From positions 62,001 through 126,000 of the forward strand of contig NZ_RDFA01000005.1 of the NCBI RefSeq assembly GCF_004118325.1: a stretch of DNA of 64,000 nucleotides, written 5' to 3'. The DNA is from Halorientalis pallida (GTDB lineage: Archaea > Halobacteriota > Halobacteria > Halobacteriales > Haloarculaceae). The position numbers were made by a program, and so were the translations under genes. Positions 52,959-62,096 of this stretch are shown here, in pieces (position 1 is the stretch's first letter; every line of letters begins with the position of its first letter). The notes below the pieces were generated by a model that searched no databases, was not told the DNA's origin, and was given only the letters and a program-made list of their open reading frames with translations.

Positions 52959-53888
52959 ATGCCCCAAGAGGACTCGGAATTCGGCGAGCCAGAGTTCTTG
53001 GGGTGGCTCCTGCTGAAGCGATTGAAGGAGCAGAGCGACAACCAGATCTCCCGGTCGAAGTTCCTGAAGCTCTGTTGTATCACAGACCGGCATCTCGCCG
53101 AATCTCATGAGTACGAGGTCGGGCTCCCCCGGTACTGGTATATGTACGGGGAATTGGCGAACGAACACGAGTTCTCGGGACGGTTCTACAACGCGCCGCT
53201 GGCAATCGGCTGGGACGGGCAGCAGTACATTCCCAAAGAATTGCCAGTCGAAGCGTTCGAGGTTTCCGAAGCCGGTCTCGAAGTGATTCCCGATGCAGTC
53301 GACTGGACGGTACGCGAGTTCGGTCGAAAGAACGTCGAGGAGATCAAACAGCATCAGTACGAGGAGTACGCCGAGAACGAGTTCATCCGCCAGTACAGCG
53401 AACTCCGGTGGCTCCTGAGTACGATCGATCTGGGCAAGCAGGAGCGACTGCAGAACTACGGAAGCGGTGGGGAGTCGAACGAAGAGTACCTCAAACGGCA
53501 GCTCGACGAGATGATGGCGGCATATCCGGGAAACGAGGAGCGGTACGACGAGATGAAATCGCTCTACTTCCGGTGGGACGACACCGTCCGGCTCATGGTC
53601 GACCAGTCAACAGAGTACAGCCGTATCGCCGAGTTCCTCGACGACTTCATCCTGGTACTCAGCAAGGAAGTGCTTCGGTTCGTCTACAACCAGAACATCT
53701 CAGAGGAGCGGTTGCTGGACTGGGAAGAAGACGCCGCCGAAGAGCGGGAAGAGTTCACGGCGACCCTCAGAGACGTACGCTCCGAACTCCTCCAGGAGCG
53801 CTCCCGAAGCACGGAACTAGACCGCGTCTCCGATGCGTACTCCCAGACCATCGACGAGCAAATCGATCAGCTCCTCGGCCAGGAATAG
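52959..53888 (+). CDS. Unknown protein coupled to a PIN-domain gene
   Basis: Acidic protein of 309 residues. It starts with a helix rich in charge (EFLGWLLLKRLKEQSDNQIS) that looks like a winged-helix segment. The middle has tyrosine-rich strands (VGLPRYWYMYGELANEHEF), and the C-terminal half is long helices ending in a coiled coil (LRDVRSELLQERSRSTEL). The stop codon abuts the ATG of the PIN gene (TAGATG), so the two form one operon. It may be the antitoxin or the sensing partner of the PIN protein. No family recognised. Confidence 0.6.
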   Translation: MPQEDSEFGEPEFLGWLLLKRLKEQSDNQISRSKFLKLCCITDRHLAESHEYEVGLPRYWYMYGELANEHEFSGRFYNAPLAIGWDGQQYIPKELPVEAFEVSEAGLEVIPDAVDWTVREFGRKNVEEIKQHQYEEYAENEFIRQYSELRWLLSTIDLGKQERLQNYGSGGESNEEYLKRQLDEMMAAYPGNEERYDEMKSLYFRWDDTVRLMVDQSTEYSRIAEFLDDFILVLSKEVLRFVYNQNISEERLLDWEEDAAEEREEFTATLRDVRSELLQERSRSTELDRVSDAYSQTIDEQIDQLLGQE

Positions 53889-54551
53889 ATGTCGGACGCG
53901 TCGTTCCTCGACACGGGCGTCGTACTCGGGTTCTGTTTTCGTGACGACTCCCACCACCACCGTTGTCGACAGTACCTCGACGGACACGACTTCGAGCTGT
54001 TCGTCTCCGAGACCGTGGTCTCGGAGTGCCTGAATCGAGAACCGAGTCTCGCGGAGGAAATCGCAGACGGAATCTTCGACCACATCGGCCGGCTTCAAGA
54101 TTCGAAGTTCGAGGGACAACTGGACCCGATGGACACGTCTCGAATCCGCCAAGACTTGATTTCGGGTCACAACGAAGCCGGGACGACGCTGCACGCGTTC
54201 TACAGTGACGAGGTGCCGAACTTCATCCAGTTCGACGAGTTGACAGAACGGCTCCGTGATCTTGCGCGGGACATCGAACAGATGGCGATCGAGAATCGCC
54301 AATCGTTCATGGAACGGGTAGAGGTCTGGGAGCGAGAGAACGAGTATGCCGACATCGACGACGGGCTTTCGGACATCCCGTGGGACGACCGCCGCATCTG
54401 TCTCGACGCACACGATGTCGCCGAGTCAACTGCGTACGTGACCGAGCTAGCGACAACAAACCCGACCGACCTGGTTGACAATGGGTATTGGACGCTGATT
54501 CTGGAACAAACATCGCTCGAAAATGTGGTGTCGCTCGCGAATCGGTCGTAA
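53889..54551 (+). CDS. PIN-domain-like nuclease
   Basis: Protein of 220 residues with a PIN-type arrangement: the first aspartate in SFLDTGVVLGF (residue 8), an acidic residue in VVSECLNREPS, then DDRRICLDAHDVAE and TNPTDLVDN near the end. These match the acidic cluster that binds metal in PIN ribonucleases. It is longer than VapC toxins (about 130 residues), with a helical insertion in the middle. It would cleave RNA when released from control by the upstream partner. It converges with the HEPN-like gene. Confidence 0.68.
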   Translation: MSDASFLDTGVVLGFCFRDDSHHHRCRQYLDGHDFELFVSETVVSECLNREPSLAEEIADGIFDHIGRLQDSKFEGQLDPMDTSRIRQDLISGHNEAGTTLHAFYSDEVPNFIQFDELTERLRDLARDIEQMAIENRQSFMERVEVWERENEYADIDDGLSDIPWDDRRICLDAHDVAESTAYVTELATTNPTDLVDNGYWTLILEQTSLENVVSLANRS

Positions 54552-54618
54552 GTCTGGCTGGTTCGTTTGGTATTCCATTTGGAGAACATGTCCACCGTTC
54601 GGAAGTACGTAGATACTA

Positions 54619-55932
54619 CTAATCCTCTTTAGCCATGTCCTCAAACCAGTCAATTAGTCGCAACTCACGGGTTCGGTCTTTGCGTAGGTTCTCAATCTGG
54701 TCCTCATCCACTTCGAACTGTTCTAGCGCGAATTTCATCTCCTCGTAACCCCAATCCCCTCGTTTATCCACATAGAGGCAAATGAGAGATTCGTGGAGAC
54801 TCTTGACAAGATTCCGATCAGCGACGGTCAACCGCAAGCCTGCGCCTTCATGGACGTACGAATTCCGCTTGTTCTGTGCCCGGTTTCGTCTAATCCGGCC
54901 AAGTTCCGAGTCTTCCCATCCTAACATAGCCGCCGCCCTGTCAACTACCTCGGACATCTTTTCGCCTTCTTCAACGAGTGTGAGGATCTCGATTCCTCTC
55001 CAGAACTCGAAGAAAGACTCACGTTCCGAGGGTTCTGTCATTGCTGCTTGAAATGCTCGTAGGGAATTCAATAGTCCGCCATCCAGTGATTGTTCCTCTT
55101 CGAAGGTAGGCATCCCCTCGAATAGTGATTCAAACATATCTTCGTGCATACTAAATGGACTATCTGCCTCCCGCAGAGTGGCGTCTTCACTCCAATAATG
55201 CCTCACGAACTCGTCCTCTTTATGCAACACATAAATGAATGGTTCTCGCAGTTCGCCCCATCGGTCAGGCCACGGCCCCGGATCCTGCGAGAACCTCTGT
55301 ATTCGATTGAACGTTGCAGAGTAGTTCATCATCCCCAAAAGAATCTCTAACTGCTCAACCACATGATCAACTGCGTACTTCTCACCTCTTGCCCTGTATG
55401 ACGTAAACCAGTAGGTGAACCACGGATGATCCAGCTTGTTCGGACTCCTATCCACGAAGTTCATCAGCTTTCTCTGCCGATGGTAGTTGTCATGGTTTTC
55501 ATCGTAGTCGGGAACAAACCGTTCTTCCCAGTCGCTACGCGGGAGGCGTTCGAAAACGACATCACCGACCTGTGGCGACTCCGGTAACAATTCAGACGAG
55601 CGACGGTCGAAATTGAGCGGGAATGCCACCACGTATTCGCTCAAATCCCAGCCATACAGTCGCTCCTTGAACTCTGGTAGCTTCTCTTCTACCTGATGGG
55701 CAGGGTTATCCGACCCCTTGACTTCCAACAAGAGGTTATTCAGCTCACTTTCCAGCACTTCATACGAAATCCGTAGCGAGTCGGGGTCAAGACTTAGGTT
55801 CTCAACGACAATCGGGGAGAGACGGTCGTGCTTTCTCGTCGCCTCTGATCCAGAGTATCTCCAGCCACCGTCGTCGTTCTGCTCTACTGCGTCTACGAGT
55901 ACCTCGATACAGTATGCAATATCGTCATCCAT
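54619..55932 (-). CDS. HEPN-like (ApeA-type) protein
   Basis: Protein of 437 residues. The C-terminal 150 residues contain RIRRNRAQNKRNSYVHEG, a variant of the Rx4-6H ribonuclease motif of HEPN domains (RNSYVH), followed by helices. The N-terminal 300 residues are alpha/beta and unrecognised, as in ApeA-like defence proteins. The longer frame to 56016 would begin against the start of the methyltransferase; ATG 55932 leaves an 84-base divergent promoter region and is preferred. It is divergent from DUF1156 copy 2 and may be an abortive RNase of that unit. Confidence 0.6.
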   Translation of the reverse strand: MDDDIAYCIEVLVDAVEQNDDGGWRYSGSEATRKHDRLSPIVVENLSLDPDSLRISYEVLESELNNLLLEVKGSDNPAHQVEEKLPEFKERLYGWDLSEYVVAFPLNFDRRSSELLPESPQVGDVVFERLPRSDWEERFVPDYDENHDNYHRQRKLMNFVDRSPNKLDHPWFTYWFTSYRARGEKYAVDHVVEQLEILLGMMNYSATFNRIQRFSQDPGPWPDRWGELREPFIYVLHKEDEFVRHYWSEDATLREADSPFSMHEDMFESLFEGMPTFEEEQSLDGGLLNSLRAFQAAMTEPSERESFFEFWRGIEILTLVEEGEKMSEVVDRAAAMLGWEDSELGRIRRNRAQNKRNSYVHEGAGLRLTVADRNLVKSLHESLICLYVDKRGDWGYEEMKFALEQFEVDEDQIENLRKDRTRELRLIDWFEDMAKED

Positions 55933-56016
55933 AGTGGCTTCTTGTAACCGAGATAAATAGACCTCATCCGAGCGGAAAGCTATACAACCCTGCCGAGTAC
56001 AGGATAGGTTATCCAT

Positions 56017-58641
56017 ATGTCTCAGGAGCTCGGTGATTCTACGGAAGACGAACGCACGACGCTACCTATCGAGAAGGGATTCCCAATAGAGAGAGTCACG
56101 GAACTTTCCGAGAAAGAAGCGCGTGCCCGCCGCCATTACCGGCCGATCTATACGATGCATAAATGGTGGGCCCGACGACTCGGATGCGTCTTTCGAACGA
56201 TCTGTCTGTACGCACTTCTTGACGACCCGTCAAAAATATCGGTAAAAGAACAAGGTGGAAATGAGACTCTCTCAAATTATACTGATAGCCCGAGCGACGT
56301 TGACCGACTGTTGTCGTCTGTAGATATGGATGATCCAATGAGTCTCTGGGAACTCTATCCCAAGGATGTCACTGTCGAGGACAAGCGTATTCTCGATCCA
56401 TTTATGGGAGGGGGAACATCTCTGGTTGAGGCATCTCGCTTCGGAGCTGAGGTCGTCGGGAACGACTTGAACCCCGTTGCATGGTTCGTTACGAAGAAGG
56501 AACTCGATGCGGGGGCGACTGATATTGAAGCTCTGGAATCTGCATTCGAGGAAGTTCGAGAAAAAGTCGCAGACGATATTCAAGACTACTACAAAACTCC
56601 CTGCCCCAACGTCGATGGTAACCACGATGCGGACGTGATGTACAATTTTTGGGTCAAAAAAGTTGACTGCACTTCGTGTTGTGATGAAGTACATCTCTTC
56701 AAAGATTACCGGGTGGGGAAAGGGAGATACGATGACGAAGGATACAACGTGGTCTGTCCAGATTGTGGGGATATTGTTCTTGTAGAGGACTGGAAGAGCG
56801 AGTCAGCCTGCGATGGATGTGGCCACGAGTTCATCCCGCAGGAGGGTACCGTAAGCGGATCCAGCTATGTTTGTCGCTCGTGTGGGCAAAAATACGGAAT
56901 TACCGATGCGATACAAGAACAAGATGGGTTCCAGACGGAACTATTCGCAGTAGAGTATTATTGTTCCCACTGTGACGAAGCGGGGGGCGGAAGAAGTGAA
57001 ACGAAGGGGTACAAGAAGCCAGATACTGAGGACTTCGAACTCGCAGAGAACGCTGAAAAGGCATGGAATGAACGCGGAGATGAGTACGTTCCGAACCACG
57101 AAATTCGCGAAGGACATATGACCTCAACGCGGAATCCTGTATTCGATCACGGATACCAGTACTGGGAAGATTTCTTCACCTCGCGGCAGTTGCTAAGTCA
57201 CTCAAAATTGTTGGAAGCAATCGACAGTGTAGAGAACGACAACGCCAGAGAGTATCTATTAACCACCTTTACAAACGCCCTGAGTACGAATTCTGCAATA
57301 GTTCCATATCAGGCAGTTGCAAACAAGATTGATCATCTGTTCCGAAGTAATTCGTTTGATCCGCCTATGACCTTCGCAGAGAGCAATCTGTGGGGGACAA
57401 AATACGGCCGGGGAACTTTCACCTCACTTTGGGATATGCTTCTTGATGGCGTGGAGTACGCAAAAGCGCCCACAGAAAGATATGTCGAAGAGGGGGATAC
57501 AAAAGAAACAACACCATTTGAAACCCCCATAGGTGAGAACTCAACTATTCATTGCGGAGACATTCGCGACCTCAAAACCGATGAGAAATTTGACGCTATC
57601 ATCACTGACCCACCCTATTACGATAACATAATATATTCTGAAATATCCGACTACTATTACGTCTGGCAACGGCTCTTGCTCAAGGATGAGTACGAACAGT
57701 TTCGGCCAGATCACACTCCTCGGGCAGAAAGCATCGTTGCTAATCCTGCCGAAGACAAGGATGTAGATGATTTCGAAGAAGAACTCCGTGCTGCATTCGA
57801 CATAATTCGAGATTCGCTCAAGGATGACGGTGTTCTGGCATTCACTTATCACCACAGTGACTCTGAATCGTGGGGTGAGTTACTCACAGCTCTTTGTGAT
57901 GTCGGATTCGAGATTACAGCTACCTATCCAATTACAGCTGACGTGATTAGCCTTAGTGATGGTGAAAATGTAGAGTTTGACATTATTATCGTCGCCCGCC
58001 CCGCCCAAGATAGGCAGCCCATCTCGTGGAACAGCCTCCGCCGCAACATCTACAGAACTGCCCAGAAGACCCGCCAACGACTTGAAGAGAACCGTGATCT
58101 CTCCCGCGGCGATATTGGCGTCGTCGAAATGGGACGCTGTTTCCACGAATACTCGAAACATCACGGGAAGGTCGAACGCGCTGGCGAAACGATGACCGCC
58201 AAAGAGGTAGTCGACGAGATCTATGGCGTCATCCAGCACGGTAGTGACATCGGAGAAATCGATGTCTTCCTTGACCTGCTAGAGACACCAAACGCGTCTT
58301 ACGACGACCTCAACAAACTTTCCAGAGGGACAGACGCTACGCCCGAACGCATGGAGGATATGCGCCTCTACCGGATGGACGACGGCTTCACACTCGGTAC
58401 GTGGGACGATGAGAAACGCATCGCCTACATCCAGTCACGCGTCGACAGCGACGAGGAACTCACTGACCTTGACAAAGCACAGTTCCTCCGCTATCGGTGG
58501 GAACACGGCAAGTCCGTCTCCGAGTACCTCGGCAAGTGGGAGATCACCGACGACCTCCGCGAACTGTGCGAAGGGCTGGCCGACGCAACCGGCGACGACA
58601 CCTACCGGAACATTCTGGAATCCCGTCTGAGTGACTACTGA
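56017..58641 (+). CDS. DUF1156 DNA methyltransferase (copy 2)
   Basis: Protein of 874 residues that is a paralogue of the gene at 44929-47571, colinear from start to end. The DUF1156 signature HKWWARRLGCVFR, motif I DPFMGGGTSLVEASRFGAEV and motif IV DPPYYDNIIYSEISDY are all kept, as is the cysteine-rich insertion. The two copies appear clearly diverged, more so in the middle (residues 330-500) than around the motifs. Divergence in the middle could mean different target specificities. It is followed by the OLD-family gene 17 bases downstream, so the two are probably one operon. Confidence 0.88.
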   Translation: MSQELGDSTEDERTTLPIEKGFPIERVTELSEKEARARRHYRPIYTMHKWWARRLGCVFRTICLYALLDDPSKISVKEQGGNETLSNYTDSPSDVDRLLSSVDMDDPMSLWELYPKDVTVEDKRILDPFMGGGTSLVEASRFGAEVVGNDLNPVAWFVTKKELDAGATDIEALESAFEEVREKVADDIQDYYKTPCPNVDGNHDADVMYNFWVKKVDCTSCCDEVHLFKDYRVGKGRYDDEGYNVVCPDCGDIVLVEDWKSESACDGCGHEFIPQEGTVSGSSYVCRSCGQKYGITDAIQEQDGFQTELFAVEYYCSHCDEAGGGRSETKGYKKPDTEDFELAENAEKAWNERGDEYVPNHEIREGHMTSTRNPVFDHGYQYWEDFFTSRQLLSHSKLLEAIDSVENDNAREYLLTTFTNALSTNSAIVPYQAVANKIDHLFRSNSFDPPMTFAESNLWGTKYGRGTFTSLWDMLLDGVEYAKAPTERYVEEGDTKETTPFETPIGENSTIHCGDIRDLKTDEKFDAIITDPPYYDNIIYSEISDYYYVWQRLLLKDEYEQFRPDHTPRAESIVANPAEDKDVDDFEEELRAAFDIIRDSLKDDGVLAFTYHHSDSESWGELLTALCDVGFEITATYPITADVISLSDGENVEFDIIIVARPAQDRQPISWNSLRRNIYRTAQKTRQRLEENRDLSRGDIGVVEMGRCFHEYSKHHGKVERAGETMTAKEVVDEIYGVIQHGSDIGEIDVFLDLLETPNASYDDLNKLSRGTDATPERMEDMRLYRMDDGFTLGTWDDEKRIAYIQSRVDSDEELTDLDKAQFLRYRWEHGKSVSEYLGKWEITDDLRELCEGLADATGDDTYRNILESRLSDY

Positions 58642-58658
58642 CTCCACTACTCTCTCCA

Positions 58659-60356
58659 ATGCAGTTAACAGAATTTCACGCCGAGGCGTTCAAGCCGATA
58701 GAAGAGGATGGCTTCGAATCGATCGAAGAACTCTCAGTACTGATTGGAAAGAACGACGCAGGTAAGTCGTCGTTTCTGGAAGCGATTAGAATCTTCCTCG
58801 AGGAGAAGGGGAAGCCCGAACCTAGCCACTTCCACATGCGAGAAGCGGAAGAGATCGTCTTCTCTGGCCGTTTCGACGGAGTGCCAGATGAACTCTCAGA
58901 GCAGCTCACGGACTCCGTCGACACGTCGGACGGGACTCTGAAGATCGTCCGAAAGTACAGCGAGAACGGGGAGCGGGCACCATCCCGAACGACACTATTG
59001 GGAGAAGACGAGCAGGAAACGCTAGGTTCCGGGACAATCGTAGACGATGGCGAAGAACTCAACAAGGTACCTTCACGCGAGCGAATCTGGTCGTACCTCC
59101 CCGAACCCATCTACATCCCCGCGGAACGGAATATCTCCGAACAGACGAAGTTCAAGTCTGACACCTGGATCGACCGTCTGCTAAGTCCGCTCCTCAACGA
59201 TAGCGAGTCGCTCAGCGCAAAGCGCGAATCACTCGAGGAGGAGCTTCAAGACGAGATGGGGGATCTCTCAGACCTCATTGAAGGCCGGCTGGTGAGCCGC
59301 ATGGACTCGATTAGTGAAGTGGATGTCGACCCCGGAGCAATCGACTTAGGGAAGGCGTTCACCCCCTCGATTACTGTCAAAGATAATTCCACGGAAACGT
59401 CAGTTCCGGTCGGGGAACGGGGCTCAGGAGTGGGGAGCATGTTCGTCCTTTCACTTGTCGAGGCCTATCGAGAACGGCACGTCGACGAGGGATACTTGCT
59501 CCTCTTCGAAGAGCCCGGCGTTTGGCTCCATCCCGAAGCGAAACGAGAGATGCTGGGTTCGCTCAAACAGATTGCCCGGTCTGGGGGACAAATAATGCTC
59601 TCCACACACTCGCCCATCTTCATCGATCGTCGGGGTCGTGGCGACGTCCATCTCGTGCAACGAGAAGACGGGAGAACGTCGGTTCGGATGATCGACGAAG
59701 ACTATCTCTCCGCAGTAGAAGAACTTGGGGCTCGAAACAGCGACATCCTCCAAAGCGACTTCGTCATCTACACTGAAGGCCCTAGTGACGCAAGCATTCT
59801 CAGAACCGTCGCACGGGAGTACGTAGAAGACTGGGAGCGCAAGAACATCACAATTCAGCACCTCGGCGGAACAGGCAACATCCGGAGCTGCAACCCAGAG
59901 GACTTGGAGGAAATCAACCACAACTTCTGCTTCTTGCTGGACAGCGACCGCCGGCACGAGGATGATTCGCCTTCAGATGCCGTACAACAGATTCGAGACG
60001 ACTGTAGAGGACTTCGAGCGTTCGTACATATTCTGGAAAAGCGGGAGATAGAGAACTACTTTTCCTCGGCTGGAATCAACCAAACGCTCGGTCTCGAAGT
60101 GGGGCCAGACTTTATCGGAGGGTACGACGACATCCCCGAGAAGCTCCATTCAGAGATTGCAGAGACACATATTGGGGAGGAGGGGGCATCCGTAGAGGAA
60201 CGACAGTGTGACGCGTGCGGTAGTATTGCTGCTCCTGACGCTGGCAGGCAATACGATAAGAAACGGGGCGCAGAAATCGTCGAAGCGATGTACGAAGAAG
60301 GCGAAGAAATCACAGAACTTCACGGATTCTTGGATCGCGTTACTGATCGATTGTAA
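58659..60356 (+). CDS. OLD-family ATPase-TOPRIM nuclease
   Basis: Protein of 565 residues. The N-terminal ABC-type ATPase has Walker A GKNDAGKSSFLEA near residue 30, the signature region GERGSGVGSMFVLSLVEAY, Walker B YLLLFEEPGVWLHPEA and the H-loop MLSTHSPIF. The C-terminal TOPRIM domain has VIYTEGPSDASIL, LLDSDRRHE and EKREIENYF, matching the E..D, D.D and final acidic motifs. OLD-family proteins are DNases; the relatives GajA and some retron effectors act in phage defence. It could be the effector of the methylase 2 operon. No UvrD-like GajB partner follows. Confidence 0.85.
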   Translation: MQLTEFHAEAFKPIEEDGFESIEELSVLIGKNDAGKSSFLEAIRIFLEEKGKPEPSHFHMREAEEIVFSGRFDGVPDELSEQLTDSVDTSDGTLKIVRKYSENGERAPSRTTLLGEDEQETLGSGTIVDDGEELNKVPSRERIWSYLPEPIYIPAERNISEQTKFKSDTWIDRLLSPLLNDSESLSAKRESLEEELQDEMGDLSDLIEGRLVSRMDSISEVDVDPGAIDLGKAFTPSITVKDNSTETSVPVGERGSGVGSMFVLSLVEAYRERHVDEGYLLLFEEPGVWLHPEAKREMLGSLKQIARSGGQIMLSTHSPIFIDRRGRGDVHLVQREDGRTSVRMIDEDYLSAVEELGARNSDILQSDFVIYTEGPSDASILRTVAREYVEDWERKNITIQHLGGTGNIRSCNPEDLEEINHNFCFLLDSDRRHEDDSPSDAVQQIRDDCRGLRAFVHILEKREIENYFSSAGINQTLGLEVGPDFIGGYDDIPEKLHSEIAETHIGEEGASVEERQCDACGSIAAPDAGRQYDKKRGAEIVEAMYEEGEEITELHGFLDRVTDRL

Positions 60357-60359
60357 CAG

Positions 60360-61022
60360 TCACTCTCCGACTGCTTCTGTTAACGCTTTAGCGGCCTTTC
60401 CCTCGACTGATTCTCGTTTGAGTAACTCAACCATCTCCATCTCTTGTCGCGTACGGTGACTCGGGTATGACTCCCGTTCTTCGTGTCGGCTGGGGAGTTT
60501 CCGAACGACGTCGTGGAAGTTCACGTCCACGACTTCCAGGAGTTCAGAAGACTTCTCGGGTCTTGCTTCGATATTCCATCGCACTCCATCCGTAGTAATC
60601 CCGACCGTGGCTTCCCCCAAGTCGCTCTTCAGGTAGTCCTCCATCTGCTCTTTGCCGTATTCGAATTTGTTCGGAGTCTTCACCTCGCCGATGACGGCAC
60701 AGTCCAGGCCACAGTCGAAGTTCTTGATCGCGAAGTCCGGACGCGTCTTGTCCCACTTCGGGTAGCCATACGGCTGTGCCCAGAATTCGTAGTCGAGGAG
60801 TTCCAGCGTCGGCCAGATGAGATACTGCTCGACGAACCGCTCTGGATGCTGTCCGAGCTTCTTTCCCTTCAGGTATTTCCCTTCTCTAGCGACGTTAGAG
60901 AGATGAACCGGGACGTCGCGGCGAGAGAACTCGTCGGCGAAGTTCTCGTAGACACGAAGGAGTTGCTCCGCAAGCCCGGAGTGATCGGTGATGCTGGTCG
61001 AGGTGGTCTTTTCAGAGGTCAT
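60360..61022 (-). CDS. PD-(D/E)XK nuclease-like protein
   Basis: Protein of 220 residues. A helical N-terminus is followed by a restriction-type fold: RPDFAIKNFDCGLDC and VIGEVKTPNKFEYGKEQ give the PD...EVK catalytic motif, as in the N-terminal nuclease of type I restriction subunits. The longer frame back to 61241 is rejected because its first 73 residues overlap the next gene and are Ser/Thr-rich and not protein-like; ATG 61022 lies 4 bases after that gene's stop. It is the last gene of a minus-strand set of four with two zinc-ribbon proteins. It converges on the OLD gene across 3 bases. Confidence 0.72.
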   Translation of the reverse strand: MTSEKTTSTSITDHSGLAEQLLRVYENFADEFSRRDVPVHLSNVAREGKYLKGKKLGQHPERFVEQYLIWPTLELLDYEFWAQPYGYPKWDKTRPDFAIKNFDCGLDCAVIGEVKTPNKFEYGKEQMEDYLKSDLGEATVGITTDGVRWNIEARPEKSSELLEVVDVNFHDVVRKLPSRHEERESYPSHRTRQEMEMVELLKRESVEGKAAKALTEAVGE

Positions 61023-61026
61023 CGGT

Positions 61027-61398
61027 TCAGAAGTCGTCCCTGTGCTTCTCGTGGAACTCTTCGATCGAACTGCAGTCGTGGTCGTCGCGACGCGTAATCC
61101 ATCCGCCGAATCGGTATCGTCGCCAGCACTTCTCGCCATCGATGAAGACGGGATTATCGCCAACGTCGGGGTCGAGTCGTATCGCGTTCGTCTCGTCTTC
61201 TTTCTCGACGATGGAATCCCGGTCGAGATACTCGTTCCCATGCTTGGGCCGAGCAGCCTCCTCCGTCACCGCACGTTCGTCGCACGCGTCGCAGACGAGG
61301 TTCGCATAGTTCGATGCGAAGTCAGGGTCGTAGCCCTCGAACGGGTCGCCGCAGATGGCGCATACTTCCTGTGGTTCTCCCGGTGGATATTCGACCAT
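61027..61398 (-). CDS. Zinc-ribbon protein
   Basis: Protein of 123 residues with two CxxC pairs (CAIC near residue 13, CDAC near residue 37) that would bind one zinc, and a further Cys in the C-terminal half. The C-terminal half has charged, Trp/Arg-rich strands (KCWRRYRFGGWITRRDDHD). It may be an HNH-like or DNA-contact domain, but the catalytic H-N-H pattern is not seen. It is placed 4 bases ahead of the PD-(D/E)XK gene and 7 bases after the 37-residue zinc protein, so these genes are coupled. Confidence 0.65.
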   Translation of the reverse strand: MVEYPPGEPQEVCAICGDPFEGYDPDFASNYANLVCDACDERAVTEEAARPKHGNEYLDRDSIVEKEDETNAIRLDPDVGDNPVFIDGEKCWRRYRFGGWITRRDDHDCSSIEEFHEKHRDDF

Positions 61399-61405
61399 AC
61401 TCGAA

Positions 61406-61519
61406 TCAGTAGATGCTGTAGCCGCAGTTCGGGCAGTCGTACCCCGTCGCTTGATCGTGCGTACTCATCTTCAGTTGCTTGCCGCACTCGGGACACCGAG
61501 TTTCGATGTTCTCGACCAT
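61406..61519 (-). CDS. 37-residue zinc-ribbon microprotein
   Basis: Translating from ATG 61519 gives 37 residues with CPEC near residue 9 and CPNC near residue 29, a compact zinc ribbon ending GYSIY. It ends 7 bases before the next zinc-ribbon gene and begins 17 bases after the gene at 61537-61983. Its tight position in the four-gene run supports a real gene. It could contact DNA or another subunit. Confidence 0.68.
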   Translation of the reverse strand: MVENIETRCPECGKQLKMSTHDQATGYDCPNCGYSIY

Positions 61520-61536
61520 GTAGCCTTGTAAGCACC

Positions 61537-61983
61537 TCAGAGGCCGAGCCGCTGTTTGACCCAGTTCTTCCACTCGAACTTGGTATCGTATATTTGGATC
61601 ATCGTCAGCCGTTCCTCTTGTGGACTACCGTTCGGTGGATGATACTCCACGCGCGGCTTCCCTGCAGGATTGGAGTCGATCAGGTACTCCCCTCCTCGGC
61701 GTCCCTCGATCTCCAGAATCGGACGTCCACCACGACCGAACCCGATTGTCGTCACCTCGTAGGCAGCCTCGTAATCCATCGTCTCGCCAGCCCACTCGAC
61801 CAGGTACCGTTCCGGTTCGCTCCGGTCGAGCTTCTCGATGGCATTTGAGACACCGTTGGACGTCGGCGCCGGCGACCCATACAACTCGAAGTCGTCCATC
61901 TCGACCGATCCATCGAGATCGTCCTCGTCAGCTCTGTCCTCAGGAGTGCTGTCCCCAGTCATGAAGTCAAACAACTGACCCAC
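61537..61983 (-). CDS. Hypothetical beta-rich protein, first gene of the nuclease cassette
   Basis: Protein of 148 residues. The first 45 are acidic and disordered. A beta-rich domain follows (RYLVEWAGETMDYEAAYEV, TTIGFGRGGRPILEIEGRR, GEYLIDSNPAGKPRVEYHP), and a C-terminal helix ends KNWVKQRLGL. No family is recognised. It is the first gene of the minus-strand run leading to the PD-(D/E)XK nuclease and is divergent from the helicase gene at 62097. Confidence 0.6.
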   Translation of the reverse strand: MGQLFDFMTGDSTPEDRADEDDLDGSVEMDDFELYGSPAPTSNGVSNAIEKLDRSEPERYLVEWAGETMDYEAAYEVTTIGFGRGGRPILEIEGRRGGEYLIDSNPAGKPRVEYHPPNGSPQEERLTMIQIYDTKFEWKNWVKQRLGL

Positions 61984-62096
61984 TGGTAATATAATTTGGC
62001 AGTAACGAGAACGAGTCTACTCGTTCAACCCGCTGCAATGGACGGGCTTCGGCCAGGGGAAACACAAAAACACCTCCGATGAAATGATGGAAGCAG

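Noticed and set aside
60360-61241. 293-residue reading of the PD-(D/E)XK gene
   Set aside because: The first 73 residues are the wrong frame of the zinc-ribbon gene; ATG 61022 is 4 bases after that gene's stop.
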